From NCBI GenBank assembly GCA_001942415.1, contig MKJX01000206.1, positions 62,001-126,000 of the forward strand: a DNA stretch of 64,000 nt. The letters run 5' to 3'. This document shows positions 44,111 through 52,827 of the stretch, one piece after another; position 1 is the first letter of the stretch, and each line of letters opens with the position of its first letter. Under the pieces are notes generated by a model. The model saw only the letters and a list, made by a program, of their open reading frames with translations, was not told the DNA's origin and ran no database searches. The stretch is from Pseudonocardia sp. CNS-139. GTDB taxonomy: Bacteria; Actinomycetota; Actinomycetes; Mycobacteriales; Pseudonocardiaceae. The position numbers and the translations under genes are program-made.

Positions 44111-44975
44111 TCAGGACGTGGTGCGGGCGGACTCGACGAGCCCGCGGATCTCGGTGGCGACGATCTCGGGGTCGGTGAGAGGGACGTAGTGGCCGGAGTT
44201 CCGGGCGAGGACGTGCCGGCCGGCCGGGGACTGCGCGGCGCGGTGGGCGTGGGAGGCGTTCGCGTCCGCCCTGGTCCGGGCGCTCATGCCGGAGCCGGTG
44301 CGGGTTCCGGAGATCACGGTGACCGGGATGCCGCCGAGCCGGGGCGGGTTGTCGCGGAAGGCGGCGAGCTCGTCGAGGTAGGTGCGGGTCTGGGCGAGGT
44401 GGGTGCGGACCAGACCGGGGGTGAAACCCTCCCGCCGCATGTCCGCGCCGGCGTCCGGCGGGAGGGCCTGCACCATCGGTTCGTAGAGCCGGGCCAGCAA
44501 CCCGAGCCGGGCCAGCAGCAGGTTGGCGGGGACGACGACCTTCTCCGCGATCCGGAACGCTCGGCCGAGCAGCACCTGCGACGCCTCGTCGGAGGGGTCG
44601 ACGAGCACGAGCCCGGCGATCCGGGTCGCCGGCCGCGGCGAGCCGCACGATCGGCCCGCCGGCGCTGTGGCCGACGAGCACGAACGGGCCGGGACCGAGG
44701 CCGGTGAGCAGGGCGCCCAGGTCGTCGGCCATCCGGCGCATCGTGCGGGAGACCGGGTCGGGGGCGCTGCGGCCCAGCCCGGCCCGGTCGTAGACGACGG
44801 CGTGGGCGAACTCGGCGACGAGGGGTTGGACCAGTGCCCACGAGGAGCGGGTGGCCGCTGCGCCGGCTTCGAACACCACCGTCGGCCCGGCGTGGCCGGC
44901 GCCGAGCTCCATGGCGTACAGCTCGCGCCCGCCGGGGACGCGGATCGGCCGCGGGGTGCCCTGCACGTGGGGCAT
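44111..44975 (-). CDS. Alpha/beta hydrolase (frame break)
   Basis: Serine hydrolase of about 288 residues. VPGGRELYAMELGAGHAGPT, VVFEAGAAATRSSWALVQPL, VYDRAGLGRSAPDP and the nucleophile elbow VLVGHSAGG are in one frame; after a break near 44630 come LVDPSDEASQVLL (acid region) and HVLARNSGHYVPLTDP with the catalytic His. ATG 44975 overlaps the stop of the upstream membrane-protein gene, so the two are cotranscribed. The substrate is unknown; the fold covers esterases, epoxide hydrolases and haloperoxidases. Confidence 0.8.
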
Positions 44976-45701
44976 CAGGCGGTCCCGGCCCGCCGGTTGC
45001 GCCACAGCAGCACGGTGCTCGCCGCGAGGCTGACCAGGTTGCCGAGGCTGATCCCGGCGCTGCAGCCCGTGGCGCGCTCGGCCGGGCAGGACGTGGCCGG
45101 CGGTGAGCGCGGTCGCGGCCGCGATCGGCGCCAGCGGGGCGACGAGGGGTCCGGACCAGCGCGGATAGGCGGTCTCGCCCCTGCGGACCGCGTCGATGAT
45201 CAGCCCGGACGCCACGGCGAACGCGACGCCGAGCGGGGCGTAGGCGCTGAGGGTGGCGCGCTCGAACGCCTTCGCCGTGGTGAGCAGCCGGTCCCGGGCC
45301 CGAGGGTCGTCGGCGAGCGCTTCGAGGTCCTTGTAGACCTGCCCCGTGTGGAAGAACGAGCCGTGGATGAACGACGCCCACGTCCACGCGCCGGCCAGGG
45401 CCAGGGCCGGTGGCAGGGCCCGGCGCGGGCCTGCCGGAGCCAGCCCCTGGTACAGGTGCCACACCGCCGCGAGGTAGAGCGGTGTCGCGTAGACCCCGGC
45501 CAGGGCGCCGGCGGTGAGCCGGCCCGTCGGCGAGGGCACCATCGACAGCACGGCCTTGTCCACGCCCGTCACCTCGACCAGCGCGGGATGGCGTTCCGGC
45601 TCGACCTTCCGGCCCAGCAGCAACACGTCGCCGACGGCATACGCCACCGATGCCGCCACACCGGCCAGCCCTGCCCCGCGCACCAGCGTCGTCCGCTTCA
45701 T
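44975..45701 (-). CDS. Multi-pass membrane protein, function unknown (frame break)
   Basis: About 240 residues. It starts MKRTTLVRGAGLAGVAASVA and has roughly six hydrophobic segments, for example GALAGVYATPLYLAAVWHLY, ALPPALALAGAWTWASFIHG, and GVAFAVASGLIIDAV. The motif SFIHGSFFHTGQVYKDLE between helices holds two His that might bind a metal or haem. The frame slips near 45080; the natural end reads AGISLGNLVSLAASTVLLWR and stops at 44975 over the hydrolase start. It resembles uncharacterised DUF6796-type proteins, an identification made from memory with modest confidence. Confidence 0.6.
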
Positions 45702-45798
45702 GCGTGCAGCTTAGGGTGGCCTCACTCGCCGGGTCCTGTACGGTCCGGTCCCGAACACCCCGGTGCGGCAGCCGGGCTCGGCGCTGGCGGTGGAGGAC

Positions 45799-46638
45799 AT
45801 GAGCGGCAGCCGGAGAGCGGGGCGGAGGGCATGGACGGCGGCGCTGGACGGGGTGGCGACGACCACGCTGTGGACCCTGCGCAACCGGGCCGAGTTCGCT
45901 CTCGGCCCCGATCCGCTGATCCAGGATCCGTGGGCGGTCCACGCCTACCGGACCGTGCGCTACGACTACACGGTGTTCGGCAGGAAGCCCAGCCAGTCGC
46001 ACCCGCTGCGCGCGCTGGCCGTCGACCGCGAGCTGAGGGGCTACCTGCGGGAGCGGCCGGACGCGACCGTGGTCGCCCTCGGCGAGGGGCTGCAGACGAC
46101 GTTCTGGCGCCTCGGTCTGCCGGTGCGCCGGTGGGTCAGCGTGGACCTGCCGGCCGTGGTGGCGCTGCGCGAGCAGCTGTATCCCGCCGAGGACGCGATC
46201 GTGCCCGTGGCCGGGTCGGCGCTCGACCGGTCCTGGATGGACGAGGTCCACGATCCCGGGGACGGGGTGTTCGTCACGGCCGAGGGGCTGTTCATGTACC
46301 TCGACCGGCAGGACGTGCTCGGGCTGGTCGCCGACTGTGCGCGGCGGTTCCCCGGCGGGCGGCTGCTCTTCGACTCCATCCCGCACTGGTTCAGCCGCCG
46401 CACCCTCGCCGGCATGCGCCTGTCCGAGAGCTACACCGCGCCGCCGATGCCGACCGCCTTCACCGTGCGCGAGAACGCGGCGGTCTTCGGCGCGCTGCCG
46501 GGCGTGGCGGCCGTGCGGGACGTGGCGCTGCCGCTCGGGCGGGGCCCGTGGGGGTCCGCGCTGCTGCACCGGCTCTCCGACCTCCCCCCGCTCCGGGACG
46601 TCCGGCCGTCGCTGACCCTTCTCGACTTCGCCGGCTGA
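45799..46638 (+). CDS. SAM-dependent O-methyltransferase, TcmP/LCMT family
   Basis: An intact protein of about 279 residues. The leucine carboxyl methyltransferase (PPM1/TcmP) family shows in LIQDPWAVHAYRTVRYDYTV, ATVVALGEGLQTTFWRLGLP (motif I region with GEGLQT), WVSVDLPAVVALREQLYP, VTAEGLFMYLDRQDVLGLV and GRLLFDSIPHWFS. Start ATG 45799 is preceded by GGAGG; an in-frame GTG at 45763 lacks a site. Members methylate carboxyl or hydroxyl groups of small molecules or prenylated proteins. It stands alone between divergent and iron-box controlled genes. Confidence 0.82.
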   Translation: MSGSRRAGRRAWTAALDGVATTTLWTLRNRAEFALGPDPLIQDPWAVHAYRTVRYDYTVFGRKPSQSHPLRALAVDRELRGYLRERPDATVVALGEGLQTTFWRLGLPVRRWVSVDLPAVVALREQLYPAEDAIVPVAGSALDRSWMDEVHDPGDGVFVTAEGLFMYLDRQDVLGLVADCARRFPGGRLLFDSIPHWFSRRTLAGMRLSESYTAPPMPTAFTVRENAAVFGALPGVAAVRDVALPLGRGPWGSALLHRLSDLPPLRDVRPSLTLLDFAG

Positions 46639-46791
46639 GCTGCGTCCGTTCGGGCGCGGCTGACGCCGGGCACGTGGGCGCAGCCGTGCCCCGCGCCCGG
46701 CCGGCACCCCGTGAACGCCCGGGACGGCGCCGGTCCAACGGTTGGTGACGCTCGTCACGTGATCCTCGGCCGACGCAATGTCCGATGATAC

Positions 46792-46810
46792 TAAGGTAAG
46801 CCTTACTTGG
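46792..46810. promoter_or_regulatory. DtxR/IdeR-like iron box
   Basis: TAAGGTAAGCCTTACTTGG matches 13 of 19 positions of the actinobacterial iron box (TTAGGTTAGsCTAACCTAA) and has a 7-1-7 core dyad (AGGTAAG / CTTACTT, 6 of 7 pairs). It ends 13 bases before the start of the aldolase gene, overlapping the promoter and ribosome-site region, where a bound iron repressor would block expression. Confidence 0.6.
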
Positions 46811-46823
46811 CATGGGAGGGCGG

Positions 46824-47657
46824 ATGGGACAGACGTCGTTCGGCGCGGCATGCGGCGGCAAGGCGCTGCGCCTGGCCAGGTTGTCGCGGTGCGGGAACGG
46901 CCGGTCGCTGGTCGTCCCGATGGACCACAGCGTGACCATCGGTCCGATGGCGGCGGGCCGGTGTCCCGCGTCGCTCTCGCTGATGCTGGCCGACGCGGGC
47001 GTGGACGCCATCGTGGTGCACAAGGGGCGGGTCCGGACGATCCCGCCCCGTGCGTTCGCCGACCTCGGGCTGATCGTGCACCTGTCGGCCGGGACCGTGC
47101 ACCACCGCGACCGCGACGCCAAGGTGCTCGTCGGCGACGTCGAGGAGGCGCTGAGCCTCGGCGCGGACGCGGTGAGCGTGCACGTCAACGTCGGCTCCGT
47201 CGGAGAGCTGGACCAGCTCGCCGACCTCGGCCGGGTGGCCGGTGAGTGCGCCCGGCTCGGGGTGCCGCTGCTGGCGATGATGTACGCCCGCGGCGAGGAC
47301 GTCGCCTCGGTCGCGGACAGCCCGGCCATGCTCGCCCATCTCGGCGCGATCGCGGTGGACCTCGGTGCGGACATGGTCAAGCTCCCGTTCGCCGGATCGG
47401 TCGAGGCGATGCGCGACGTCGTGGCGTCGTGCCCGATCCCGGTCTACGTCGCCGGTGGCACGCCTCGTCCCACCCCGGCCGGCGACCTCGAGCTGGCCCG
47501 CGCCGCACTGGCGTCCGGCGCCGCCGGGCTGAGCTTCGGACGTTGCGTCTTCGAGGCCGAGGACCCGTTCGCCGCGGCGGTCGCACTCGCCGCCCTCGTC
47601 CACGAGACCGGCACCGGCCGACGGGACCGTTCCGTCGTCGCGGCCGCGTCCACCTGA
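46824..47657 (+). CDS. ADH synthase-like class I aldolase (GriI-type, 3,4-AHBA pathway)
   Basis: An intact 277-residue TIM-barrel aldolase of the family containing archaeal 2-amino-3,7-dideoxy-hept-6-ulosonate synthase and GriI, which joins aspartate semialdehyde to a C3 sugar phosphate. The key segments are LVVPMDHSVTIGP, VHKGRVRTIP, KVLVGDVEEALSLGADAVSV, LLAMMYARG, DMVKLPFAGS with the presumed Schiff-base Lys, and VYVAGGTPRP, ending GLSFGRCVFEAEDPFAAAV. ATG 46824 follows GAGGG; an ATG at 46812 is in frame. An iron-box-like site overlaps its promoter. The following gene encodes the partner enzyme (DHQ synthase II type), 32 bases on, so together they could make 3-amino-4-hydroxybenzoate or dehydroquinate. 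Confidence 0.85.
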   Translation: MGQTSFGAACGGKALRLARLSRCGNGRSLVVPMDHSVTIGPMAAGRCPASLSLMLADAGVDAIVVHKGRVRTIPPRAFADLGLIVHLSAGTVHHRDRDAKVLVGDVEEALSLGADAVSVHVNVGSVGELDQLADLGRVAGECARLGVPLLAMMYARGEDVASVADSPAMLAHLGAIAVDLGADMVKLPFAGSVEAMRDVVASCPIPVYVAGGTPRPTPAGDLELARAALASGAAGLSFGRCVFEAEDPFAAAVALAALVHETGTGRRDRSVVAAAST

Positions 47658-47689
47658 CCCGCCCGCACCCCCGGAGCCGAGCAGAGCCA

Positions 47690-48867
47690 TGGACGTCGTC
47701 GTGACCATCGGGTGACGCCCCTCGCCGCCCCGACCCGGCGCCGCCGCCCGACCGGCCGAGCCGCCGGCACTTCGCCTGGATCGACCTGCGCGGCGTCGCC
47801 CCCGATCTGGTCGAGGCCGTCGTCGACGCTGCCGTCCACCACCGCGTCGACGGCATCGTCACCGACGACCCGGCCCGGCTCGCGGCCGTTCCCCCGACCG
47901 TGCGGCGGGTGCTCGCCGTCGGCCCCGCCGCCGCAGCCGGGAGCGGCGACACCGGCGACACCGCGACGGCCGATCTCGTCCTCACCGCGGCGGACCCCGC
48001 CGGACCCGGCCCGGCCGCCGGCGGCGCGGACCACGGCGTCGAGCTGGTCGTCTCCGACGCGCCGTCGCTGGAGGCGGCCTGCGAGGCGGTCCGCCGGGTG
48101 CCGTGGACCGTGGTGACGTTCACCGATCCCACCAAGATCCCGCTGGAGATCGTCATCGCCGCGGCCGAGAACGCCGGCGGCCACATCGTCACCGTGGTCG
48201 AGGACCTCACCGCGCCGGCATCGTGGCGCTCGTCCTCGAGCACGGCTCCGACGGCCTCCTGCTCGCCCCACGCGCGGTCGAGGACGTCGCCCGGATCCAG
48301 GAGCTCGTCGCCGGCGGCCACCAGGAGGTCCCGCTGGACGAGCTGACCGTCGAGACGGTCGAGCACATCGGGATCGGTGAGCGGGCCTGCATCGACACCT
48401 GCTCGCTGCTGGAGACGGACGAGGGCTGCCTGATCGGCTCGTTCTCCACCGGGTTCTTCCTGTCCTGCTCCGAGACGCATCCGCTGCCGTACATGCCGAC
48501 CCGGCTGTTCCGCTGGAACGCGGGGGCGGTGCACTCCTACGTCCTGACCCCCGGCAACCGGACCCGCTACGTCTCCGAGCTGCGCTCCGGCCAGCCGATC
48601 CTCGCCGTCCGCGCCGACGGCACCGCTCGCGAGGTGCGGATCGGCAGGGTGAAGATCGAACGACGCCCGCTCATCTCGGTGACCGCCCTGACCCCGCAGG
48701 GCCGCCGGGTCAGCGTGATCGCCCAGGACGACTGGCACGTCCGGCTGCTCGGGCCGGGCGGCGCGGTGCGCAACGTCACCGAGCTGCGCGACCGGCTGCT
48801 CGGCTACGTGCCGCGGGAGTCCCGCCACGTCGGGCTGCCGATCACGGAGTTCTGCCTGGAGCAGTGA
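47690..48867 (+). CDS. 3-dehydroquinate synthase II-like enzyme (GriH-type; frame breaks)
   Basis: Homologue of archaeal-type DHQ synthase (AroB') and GriH, which oxidises or cyclises the product of the preceding aldolase. Recognisable parts are [92 protein letters not shown] and [20 protein letters not shown], ending [14 protein letters not shown]. Frame breaks lie between the ATG at 47690 and 47765, and near 48225. The start is inferred because the correct frame lacks a start after an upstream stop. The 3' end overlaps that of tsaD on the other strand by 26 bases. Confidence 0.82.
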
Positions 48868-49934
48868 CGGGACACCGGGCGACGGCGGTCGACCGGTCCG
48901 GCCGGATCATGGCCTCGGTCAGGACGGCGGCCGGGGCCGCTGCCGCGTCGAGCGGGGTCGGGGGGAGCCCCGCCCGCACGAGCAGGTCGCCGAGTGCGGC
49001 GATCATGGCCCCGTTGTCGGTGCACAGCCGCGGCGGCGGCACCCGGAGCGCGACGCCGGCCGCGGCGCAGGCGCGCTGCATCGCCGTGCGCAGGGCGTGG
49101 TTGGCCGCGACCCCGCCGACCATGAGGCAGGCGTGCGCCCGCGGCGTGCTCGCGGCAGGCGGCGACCGACTTCGTGACGAGCACGTCGACGACGGCCTGC
49201 TGGAAGGAGGCGGCGACGTGGGCGACGGTGGTGGGGTCGAGCGCCGGGACCCGCTCGACGTGGCGGGCGACGGCGGTCTTGAGCCCCGAGAAGGAGAACG
49301 CGAAGGGGGCGTCGCGCGGGCCGGTCATGGGGCGGGGGAACGGGACGGCGTGCGGGTCGCCGTGCCGGGCGGCGCGGCTGATCGCGGGACCGCCCGGGTA
49401 GGGCAGCCCGAGCAGGCGCGCGACCTTGTCGAACGCCTCGCCGGCGGCGTCGTCGACCGTGTCGCCCAGGTGCACGACCGGGTCGCGGGCGATGTCGGCG
49501 AGCGCGAGCAGCGACGTGTGCCCGCCCGAGACGACGAGCGCGACGCACCGCGGGGGGAGCGGGCCGTGGTCGAGGACGTCGACGGCGGCGTGCCCGGCGA
49601 GGTGGTGGACGCCGTAGAGCGGCACGTCGAGCGCGGCGGCGTACGCCTTCGCCGCGGCGAACCCGACCTGGACGGCGCCGGCGAGCCCGGGACCGGCGGT
49701 GACGGCGACCGCGTCGACGTCGCGCAGCCGCACCCCGGCGACGTCGACCGCGCGGCGCACCATCGGGACGAGGGCGCTGACGTGCGCCCGGGCGGCCACC
49801 TCGGGCACGACGCCCCCGAACCGGGCGTGCTCGCCGGCGCTGGAGGCCAGCGCGTCGCCGAGCAGCACCCCGTCACGGACGAGCCCGACGCCGGTCTCGT
49901 CGCACGACGTCTCGATGCCCAGGACCAGCGTCAT
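48842..49934 (-). CDS. tsaD: tRNA N6-adenosine threonylcarbamoyltransferase (frame break)
   Basis: TsaD/Kae1/Qri7-family ASKHA ATPase that transfers threonylcarbamoyl to A37 of ANN-decoding tRNAs. It starts [17 protein letters not shown] and carries the metal-binding HHLAGHA, the nucleotide site [26 protein letters not shown] and, after a frame break near 49145, [17 protein letters not shown] and [16 protein letters not shown] 49934 overlaps the stop of the deformylase gene (ATGA). TsaD normally sits with tsaB, tsaE or rimI; pairing with a deformylase behind a palindrome is unusual, and this may be a second, conditionally expressed copy. Confidence 0.88.
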
Positions 49935-50461
49935 CGGGCCGGGAACGCCTCCGTCAACAGGCGCAGGCGGCGCTGCGCGGGCAGCCGGTCGACGTAGAGG
50001 AGACCGTCGAGGTGGTCGCACTCGTGCTGCAGGCAGCGTGCGACCAGGCCGCGGCCGCGGATCGTGACCGGGGCGCCGTGGACGTCGACGCCGGTGACGG
50101 TCGCGGCGGCCGAGCGTTCGAGCGCGGCGTGCACCCCGGGGACCGACAGGCACCCCTCGTCCCGGACCAGCGTCTCGCCCAGACCCGGCGGCGGGAGCTG
50201 CAGGACGGGGTTCACGACGTGCCCCACCGTGCGCCCGCCTGTGTCCGCCCCGGTGTCGAGGTCGGGGCAGTCGATCACGAAGATCCGCGCGTCGACGCCG
50301 ATCTGGTTGGCCGCCAGCCCCACACCCTCGGCGGCGTACATGCTGGCGAACATGTCCTCGACCAGTGCGGCCAACGCGGCGTCGAAGACCGTGACCGGCG
50401 CGCACGGGCGGTGCAGCACGTCCTGCCCGTGCATCGTGATCGCGCGGGCGCTGCCCGTCAC
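49931..50461 (-). CDS. def: Peptide deformylase
   Basis: Removes the formyl group from nascent proteins. All three motifs are present and in order: [18 protein letters not shown] and QHECDHLDG, whose Cys and two His bind the catalytic metal. The gene is intact. GTG 50461 is preferred because GGAGGAGG lies at the right distance and the protein then begins just before [13 protein letters not shown]; an in-frame ATG at 50494 directly touches AAGGAG and would add 11 unlike residues. The stop overlaps tsaD. The palindrome at 50499-50521 controls the promoter, suggesting regulation rarely seen for a housekeeping deformylase. Confidence 0.9.
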   Translation of the reverse strand: MTGSARAITMHGQDVLHRPCAPVTVFDAALAALVEDMFASMYAAEGVGLAANQIGVDARIFVIDCPDLDTGADTGGRTVGHVVNPVLQLPPPGLGETLVRDEGCLSVPGVHAALERSAAATVTGVDVHGAPVTIRGRGLVARCLQHECDHLDGLLYVDRLPAQRRLRLLTEAFPAR

Positions 50462-50498
50462 CGCCTCGCCTCCTCCCGGAGACCCCGACGGCATCTCC

Positions 50499-50521
50499 TT
50501 GTTGCATGTTATGTGCAACAA
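50499..50521. promoter_or_regulatory. Palindrome upstream of def-tsaD
   Basis: Arms TTGTTGCA (50499-50506) and TGCAACAA (50514-50521) are perfect complements around a 7-base centre TGTTATG. It is an AT-rich island immediately before the deformylase gene and is positioned as a repressor operator. A Fur-superfamily (Zur-like) regulator is possible, but the match to known Zur boxes is weak. Confidence 0.55.
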
Positions 50522-50597
50522 GGGCGGCGGCTCAGCCGGGCCGGTCTGCGGACCGGCGGAGTCCCGCCGTGCTCGGCGCCGGCCGGCCGCGCCGTCG

Positions 50598-51346
50598 TCA
50601 GAAGTCGCCGAGCCGTTCGTGCTCCACGAGCCGGTGCACGGCCGCCGCCACCGCGGCGCCGGTGCCGGTCGGCCCGTCGCCCGTGTCGCGCCGGCGGACG
50701 AGCAGGTCGTAGGTGGGCCCGTCGAGGCCGAACACGGCCACCGACGACGCCGGGAACGCGCGGCGGAGCAGGAGGTGGACCGGGCGCGCCGGGAGCGGCT
50801 CGCCGGCCGGCGTGCGGCCGGCCGCCGTGACGTCGACGGCGAACGTCGCGACGCGGACGCGCGCACCGAGCCCCGCTCGCGGCGTGCGTCCCGGGTCAGC
50901 GGCACGAGCCGCCGCCGCGGTGGCCGCGCCGTCGTGGAGCAGCTCGGCGCGGAGCCATTCCAACCGGGCCGGTTCCGCCACGTCCGGGGTCGCGTGCTGC
51001 TGGAGGTGGGCGACGAAGCGGGCGCCCTCCGCGACCCACCGGCTCTGCTCGTCGGGACCGGCCACCGGCAGATCCGCGTCGCAGAAGGACGCGAGCAGGC
51101 CGAGCGGATCCGGCACCCGCCGCAGGCTCACCGGGAACATGCGGCGCAGAGTCCGCATCCGGGCCCGCCGGACCCGCCGGCGGTGAACTCCAGGCGCTGC
51201 GGGTCGAGGGCCTGCAGGGCGGCGAGCTCGTCGTCGGCGAGCGCGAACCGCACCGCGAGGCCGGCGGGGTCGTCCGCGAGCCGGCGGCGGGCCTGCGGGG
51301 CCGCGAGCAGCTCGGCGAGGGCTGCCTGGAAGCCGGCGTTGCTCAT
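50598..51346 (-). CDS. MNIO (DUF692)-associated partner protein (frame break)
   Basis: About 248 residues. The N-terminal 57 residues (FQAALAELLAAPQARRRLAD, DPAGLAVRFALADDELAALQ) form a LigA-like helical segment. After a frame break near 51165 the protein continues RMRTLRRMFPVSLRRVPDPL and ASFCDADLPV, then WVAEGARFVAHLQQH, the arrangement seen in proteins encoded just after DUF692 (MNIO) enzymes, where they help bind the substrate. ATG 51346 overlaps the stop of the truncated MNIO gene (ATGA). As the enzyme upstream lacks most of its sequence, this protein is probably an orphan. Confidence 0.5.
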
Positions 51347-51590
51347 GCCGCGGGCCCGCGCTCCGCGACGACGTCACGGGTCCGGCGGACGTCCTCCAGG
51401 ATCGCGGGGAAGTCCTCGGGCAGCTTCCCGCCCCGCTCGATCAGCACCCCGCGCACGGGGGCGGCCGCCAGCACGTGCCGCGGCAGGTCCCAGACCTCCG
51501 GGTGCACGTCGGCGGAATGGTCGTCCTGCAGCAGCCCCTCGGCCCAGGTCCCGCCGGCGAGGTGGAGCTGCACGACCCCCGTGCTCGCCG
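51343..51590 (-). pseudogene. C-terminal fragment of an MNIO / DUF692 enzyme
   Basis: Only about 80 residues remain: VVQLHLAGGTWAEGLLQDDH, then PEVWDLPRHVLAAAPVRGVL and IERGGKLPEDFPAILEDVRR. This corresponds to the last strands of DUF692 multinuclear non-haem iron oxidases (typical: HLAGH...DTHDxPVPxxVWxL...IEWD). The rest of the barrel, with most metal ligands, is absent upstream, where unrelated sequence follows. Its stop overlaps the partner gene, as in intact operons, so this is a truncation rather than a chance match. Confidence 0.5.
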
Positions 51591-51599
51591 GCTGACCAC

Positions 51600-52060
51600 C
51601 GGCCGCCGTCGGCGGCCGGCACCGCCGGGGCCCTCGGCGGTCCGCCGGCCCGGGAACTCGGCGCCCGCCACGAGCGACCGGAGGTCGGGACGGAAGGACG
51701 AACGTGCGGAGTGCGGAGGCCGGCGCCGCGGCCGCGATCGCTTCGGGCGCCGGGTCGCGGTCGACGGGGTCGGCCTGACGGTCGCCGCCGGCGGCGGTCG
51801 CCCACGTCTTCATGGCCTACTGGGCCGACTTCGCCGGCCTGCCGCTGCTCGGCACCTTCGGTCCCGGGGCGAACCCCGACCTCGCGGGCGCGACCCGCGT
51901 CGAGATCGTCAACCACCCGGGCGCGACCTCGACCTCCTCGGGCGACTCCGGGCCCTGACCACCTGCGCACCGGCCGGCCGCGTGGCGCCCGCGGCCGCGT
52001 GAACCGGGCGTTGCGGGCGATCGGGGCCGCGCTCGGCTAGAGTTCGCAGGTTGTCCGGTC
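51600..52060 (+). pseudogene. Degenerate stretch with joined gene fragments
   Basis: No intact gene. On the plus strand, about 51738-51800 encodes RFGRRVAVDGVGLTVAAGGG, like the first strands of an ABC ATPase but ending where Walker A should come. It runs straight into VAHVFMAYWADFAGLPLLGT (51800-51870), which I cannot assign. Together with the cut MNIO gene this looks like a deletion or recombination scar. Confidence 0.35.
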
Positions 52061-52078
52061 GGCTCGGAGGGGGCGTGG

Positions 52079-52705
52079 GTGCCGCCAGAGAGGGTGCCCG
52101 GGAGGCGCCGGCCGGTGGCCGACGGGGAGCGTGAGCTGCGCCGCCGCCTCGGTGCGGTGATCCGGGCCCGGCGCAAGGAGCTGGGGATGACGCTCGTGCA
52201 GCTCGCCGGGGCGTCCGACCTCTCCCACCCGTTCCTCAGCCAGCTCGAACGCGGCATCGCACGGCCGAGCATGGCGTCGCTGCACCGGATCGCGCAGGCG
52301 CTCGGCACCACGCAGCCGGCGCTGATGTCGCTCACGCTCGACCACGGCGACCGGCGGGTGAGCTTCGTCCCGGCCGGCGAGGGGATCCCCGTCGAGAACC
52401 CGGGCGGCCTGGCCCGCTCGCTCGTGGCCGGGACGCGGGCGATCTACCCGATGCTCTTCGAGGGCGCGCCCGAGGAGTTCGGTCCCGAGTACGTGCACGA
52501 GGGCGACGAGTTCATCTTCGTGCTGGCGGGGGCGATCGAGGTCGAGATCGCCGGGGAGGGGCGCCGCGTCGTCCGCACCGGCGACTCGCTGTACTACCCC
52601 CGGGCTCGCTCGCCCCACCTGGCGCGGGGTTGAGGCGGGGAGGCCGGTGGCGGGCGGCTGTTCGTGCAGCAGGGGGCCGGGGCGCGCTCCCGCACCGCGG
52701 TCTGA
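52079..52705 (+). CDS. XRE-family regulator with C-terminal cupin domain (frame break near end)
   Basis: About 208 residues. The helix-turn-helix is at RRRLGAVIRARRKELGMTLV, LSHPFLSQLERGIARPSMAS, LHRIAQALGTTQ. The cupin part has FGPEYVHEGDEFIFVLAGAI and DSLYYPRARSPHLA; after a slip near 52630 the tail reads LFVQQGAGARSRTAV and stops at 52705. GTG 52079 follows GGAGGGGG. This SutR-like architecture binds a small ligand in the cupin. It is placed first in the catabolic island, and two copies of the operator TGTTGAT-n3-ATCAACA lie before the oxygenase genes and before the importer, so it is the probable regulator. Confidence 0.85.
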
Positions 52706-52796
52706 CGGAACGGGCGCGAGGGGCCGGCGCGTTACGCGCGGATTGCCCGTCCGAAACACGGTCTGAACCTCGCTGCGGCACCGTTGTCGTGCACGG

Positions 52797-52813
52797 TGTT
52801 GATTGCATCAACA
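52797..52813. promoter_or_regulatory. Operator, copy 1 (7-3-7 palindrome)
   Basis: TGTTGATTGCATCAACA is a perfect palindrome with a 3-base centre, 14 bases before the PhyH start and overlapping the likely promoter. A close relative is at 54855-54871 before the importer genes. Confidence 0.65.
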
Positions 52814-52827
52814 TTCAGGAGGTCGAC

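Noticed and set aside
51128-51346. A 72-residue frame ending GCGLCAACSR next to a DUF692 fragment, looking like a Cys-rich RiPP precursor
   Set aside because: The Cys-rich end is the out-of-frame reading of RRARMRTLRRMFPVSLRR, which continues the partner protein; a frame break near 51165 creates the false end.
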